The notes beneath the pieces are model-generated. The model did no database searches, had not been told where the DNA came from, and saw only the letters and a list, made by a program, of their open reading frames with translations. Shown one piece after another: positions 62,565-64,000 of a stretch of 64,000 bases of DNA. Location of the stretch: NCBI RefSeq assembly GCF_016097555.1, contig NC_054704.1, positions 25,608,236 through 25,672,235 on the forward strand. The letters run 5' to 3'. Origin of the DNA: Gigantopelta aegis (Eukaryota > Mollusca > Gastropoda > Neomphalida > Peltospiridae). Made by a program: the position numbers and the translations under genes. Positions within the stretch are counted from its first letter, which is position 1; every line of letters begins with the position of its first letter.

Positions 62565-64000
62565 GTCATGTTTTGAGCATTACTTTATTCACTTACTGAC
62601 TGACATATTGACAGAATTATTATCAGTGATTTCATGACATACAAAATACAAGTTGAGATGCATGCACTGTGACAACACGTTGACAATGGCAGTAGTCTGG
62701 GTGAAGAAGCGAATTGTACAGATGCAAATTTTACAAGGCTCTCAATTCTCTAAATATCCAACACTAGATGGCACTATCTACAGCAGACACAGTTGTATGT
62801 GCTTTTACAACATCAAACTTTACAAGTCTAGAATTCCCACTAGTAGAAGTTTAACAAATCATTTCAAAACAATTTACTGTTAGAAAATAAACATTGAACA
62901 GAATATGAGAGAAAGAAGTATGTTCAATAAAAAATATAGCTATGAAGTCCAGTAATAAATAAAATATAGTTTTGATTAAAAGTTTGTTTAGCATAAAAAA
63001 AGAGAAAAAAGAAGCTTTTTGATAATGTTTTGTGTTTACATGTTAACAAAAACAATTAAACCAGTGCAAATTAAGTCGCATCCACACATTAAATGGAAAA
63101 TTTGATTAACATTTTAAAATTGCTATTTTATAAACATACAAAAAACTGGATATTTGAATGTCTTAATTTAAAAAAACCTAAATTGTGCGATCTTAATTGG
63201 TGAAAATACATTTACTACAACAGAAAATATTCTTTGGAGCCGATATCACATAAATTTACATCCTTCGACAACAAACACTTGCTTATAATGTACAGCATAT
63301 GTGGAATATCAAGAATACTTTTCTACTTCATAAATATGGGTTTCTCTCAAGAGTTCAATAAGTTTCCAATAAAATACTCAACCTATCTAAAACAGGTGGA
63401 AATTTAAATGAGGTGAAAATCGGTGTTGTACCTTCAAACTGGTATACATTTTCCCCAGCAATTTTTTTTCAAAAAGATAAAAATTCTGGTGCAACTGCAA
63501 TCATGAAATACTGGAGACATCCTTTTAAGAAACTGAGCATTCCACCCTCACTACTGGTACTTATTTTATGTTGTTTTTTTCTTTTAGAATTTAAGAGACA
63601 ATTACATATTTGTTTTTCTTGAGGAAAACCATGTTTCATGTTTAGAAAAGCAACTTCATTTCGGATTAGCTTTTGTTCTAGCAAAGTGAAAACTACCAAT
63701 GTAAGCAGTACACATATATTTATATGTAGGGTGTGCTGTAGACATCCAAGGTGTACCTATTCACATTATTTCAAGAAAAAAGTTAACAGGGAAACAAAAT
63801 TTCATAACTGTGTACACTGGGCACATTTCTCTCTAATTCGTATATGCAAGGAGGAATCTGTTCATGATATGGTCCAAATTCTAATGCAAGAAAATGTGAC
63901 AAAAACTTGGTCCTATTGGAAACATAACTACTAACACATAATTATAATTAGCATGCAGTTAGCAAACACATTCACTCATAAATAAAATAAAATTAAAAAA
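62565..64000 (-). other. Probable 3' UTR of a minus-strand gene beyond the right edge
   Basis: AATAAA on the minus strand at 62584-62589, and then 1.4 kb of AT-rich sequence without SINEs or MITEs and without a convincing coding frame, as a long 3' UTR would look. No coding evidence in the window supports it directly. Confidence 0.25.

Overview
The window looks like a mollusc nuclear genome, probably a gastropod or bivalve (inference). It is AT-rich, with large introns and GT-AG splice sites. It holds many copies of a tRNA-headed SINE with a conserved core (an upstream part reading CCAGTGCACCACGACTGG, then GTGCATATAAAAGATCCCTT, and an end near GTGTCGTTAAACAAAAC) of the kind common in molluscs. 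There are no operons, CRISPR arrays or free-standing tRNA/rRNA genes.

Three host genes can be rebuilt exon by exon from protein similarity and splice phase. (1) NADK2, mitochondrial NAD kinase, + strand, 8823-21886, nine exons, 429 aa, all phases consistent. (2) DPH5, diphthine methyl ester synthase, - strand, 35589 down to 25162, eight exons, 281 aa, all phases consistent. (3) PARPBP/PARI, PCNA-interacting partner, + strand, 39531-56338, at least eleven exons ending in a canonical PIP box; its true first exon and one middle stretch (46419-49816) are unresolved. NADK2 and DPH5 converge; DPH5 and PARPBP diverge. At the left edge (429-517) there may be a terminal exon of another gene. At the right edge (62565-64000) there may be the 3' UTR of a minus-strand gene whose coding part lies outside.

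The rest is mostly transposable elements. They include a nearly complete Tc1-like DD34E transposon inside a DPH5 intron and a 946-bp fold-back element with ~380-bp arms and a 9-bp target duplication. The fold-back carries a RecQ-like helicase fragment between its arms, as a Pack-MULE would. There are also many hAT-like, Harbinger-like and Tc1/mariner-like MITEs, pearl/Helitron-like tandem-repeat elements, about twenty SINE copies, and a GC-rich island (10490-11500) with two unrecognised minus-strand open frames.

The most unusual pattern is that two unrelated genes, NADK2 (exon 4) and PARPBP (exon 6), each carry a tandem array just upstream of one exon. In both, the repeat unit spans the intron-exon junction, so each copy has its own splice acceptor plus the head of the exon. 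In PARPBP the unit is 66 bp, stop-free and in frame, so use of an upstream acceptor would add multiples of 22 residues.
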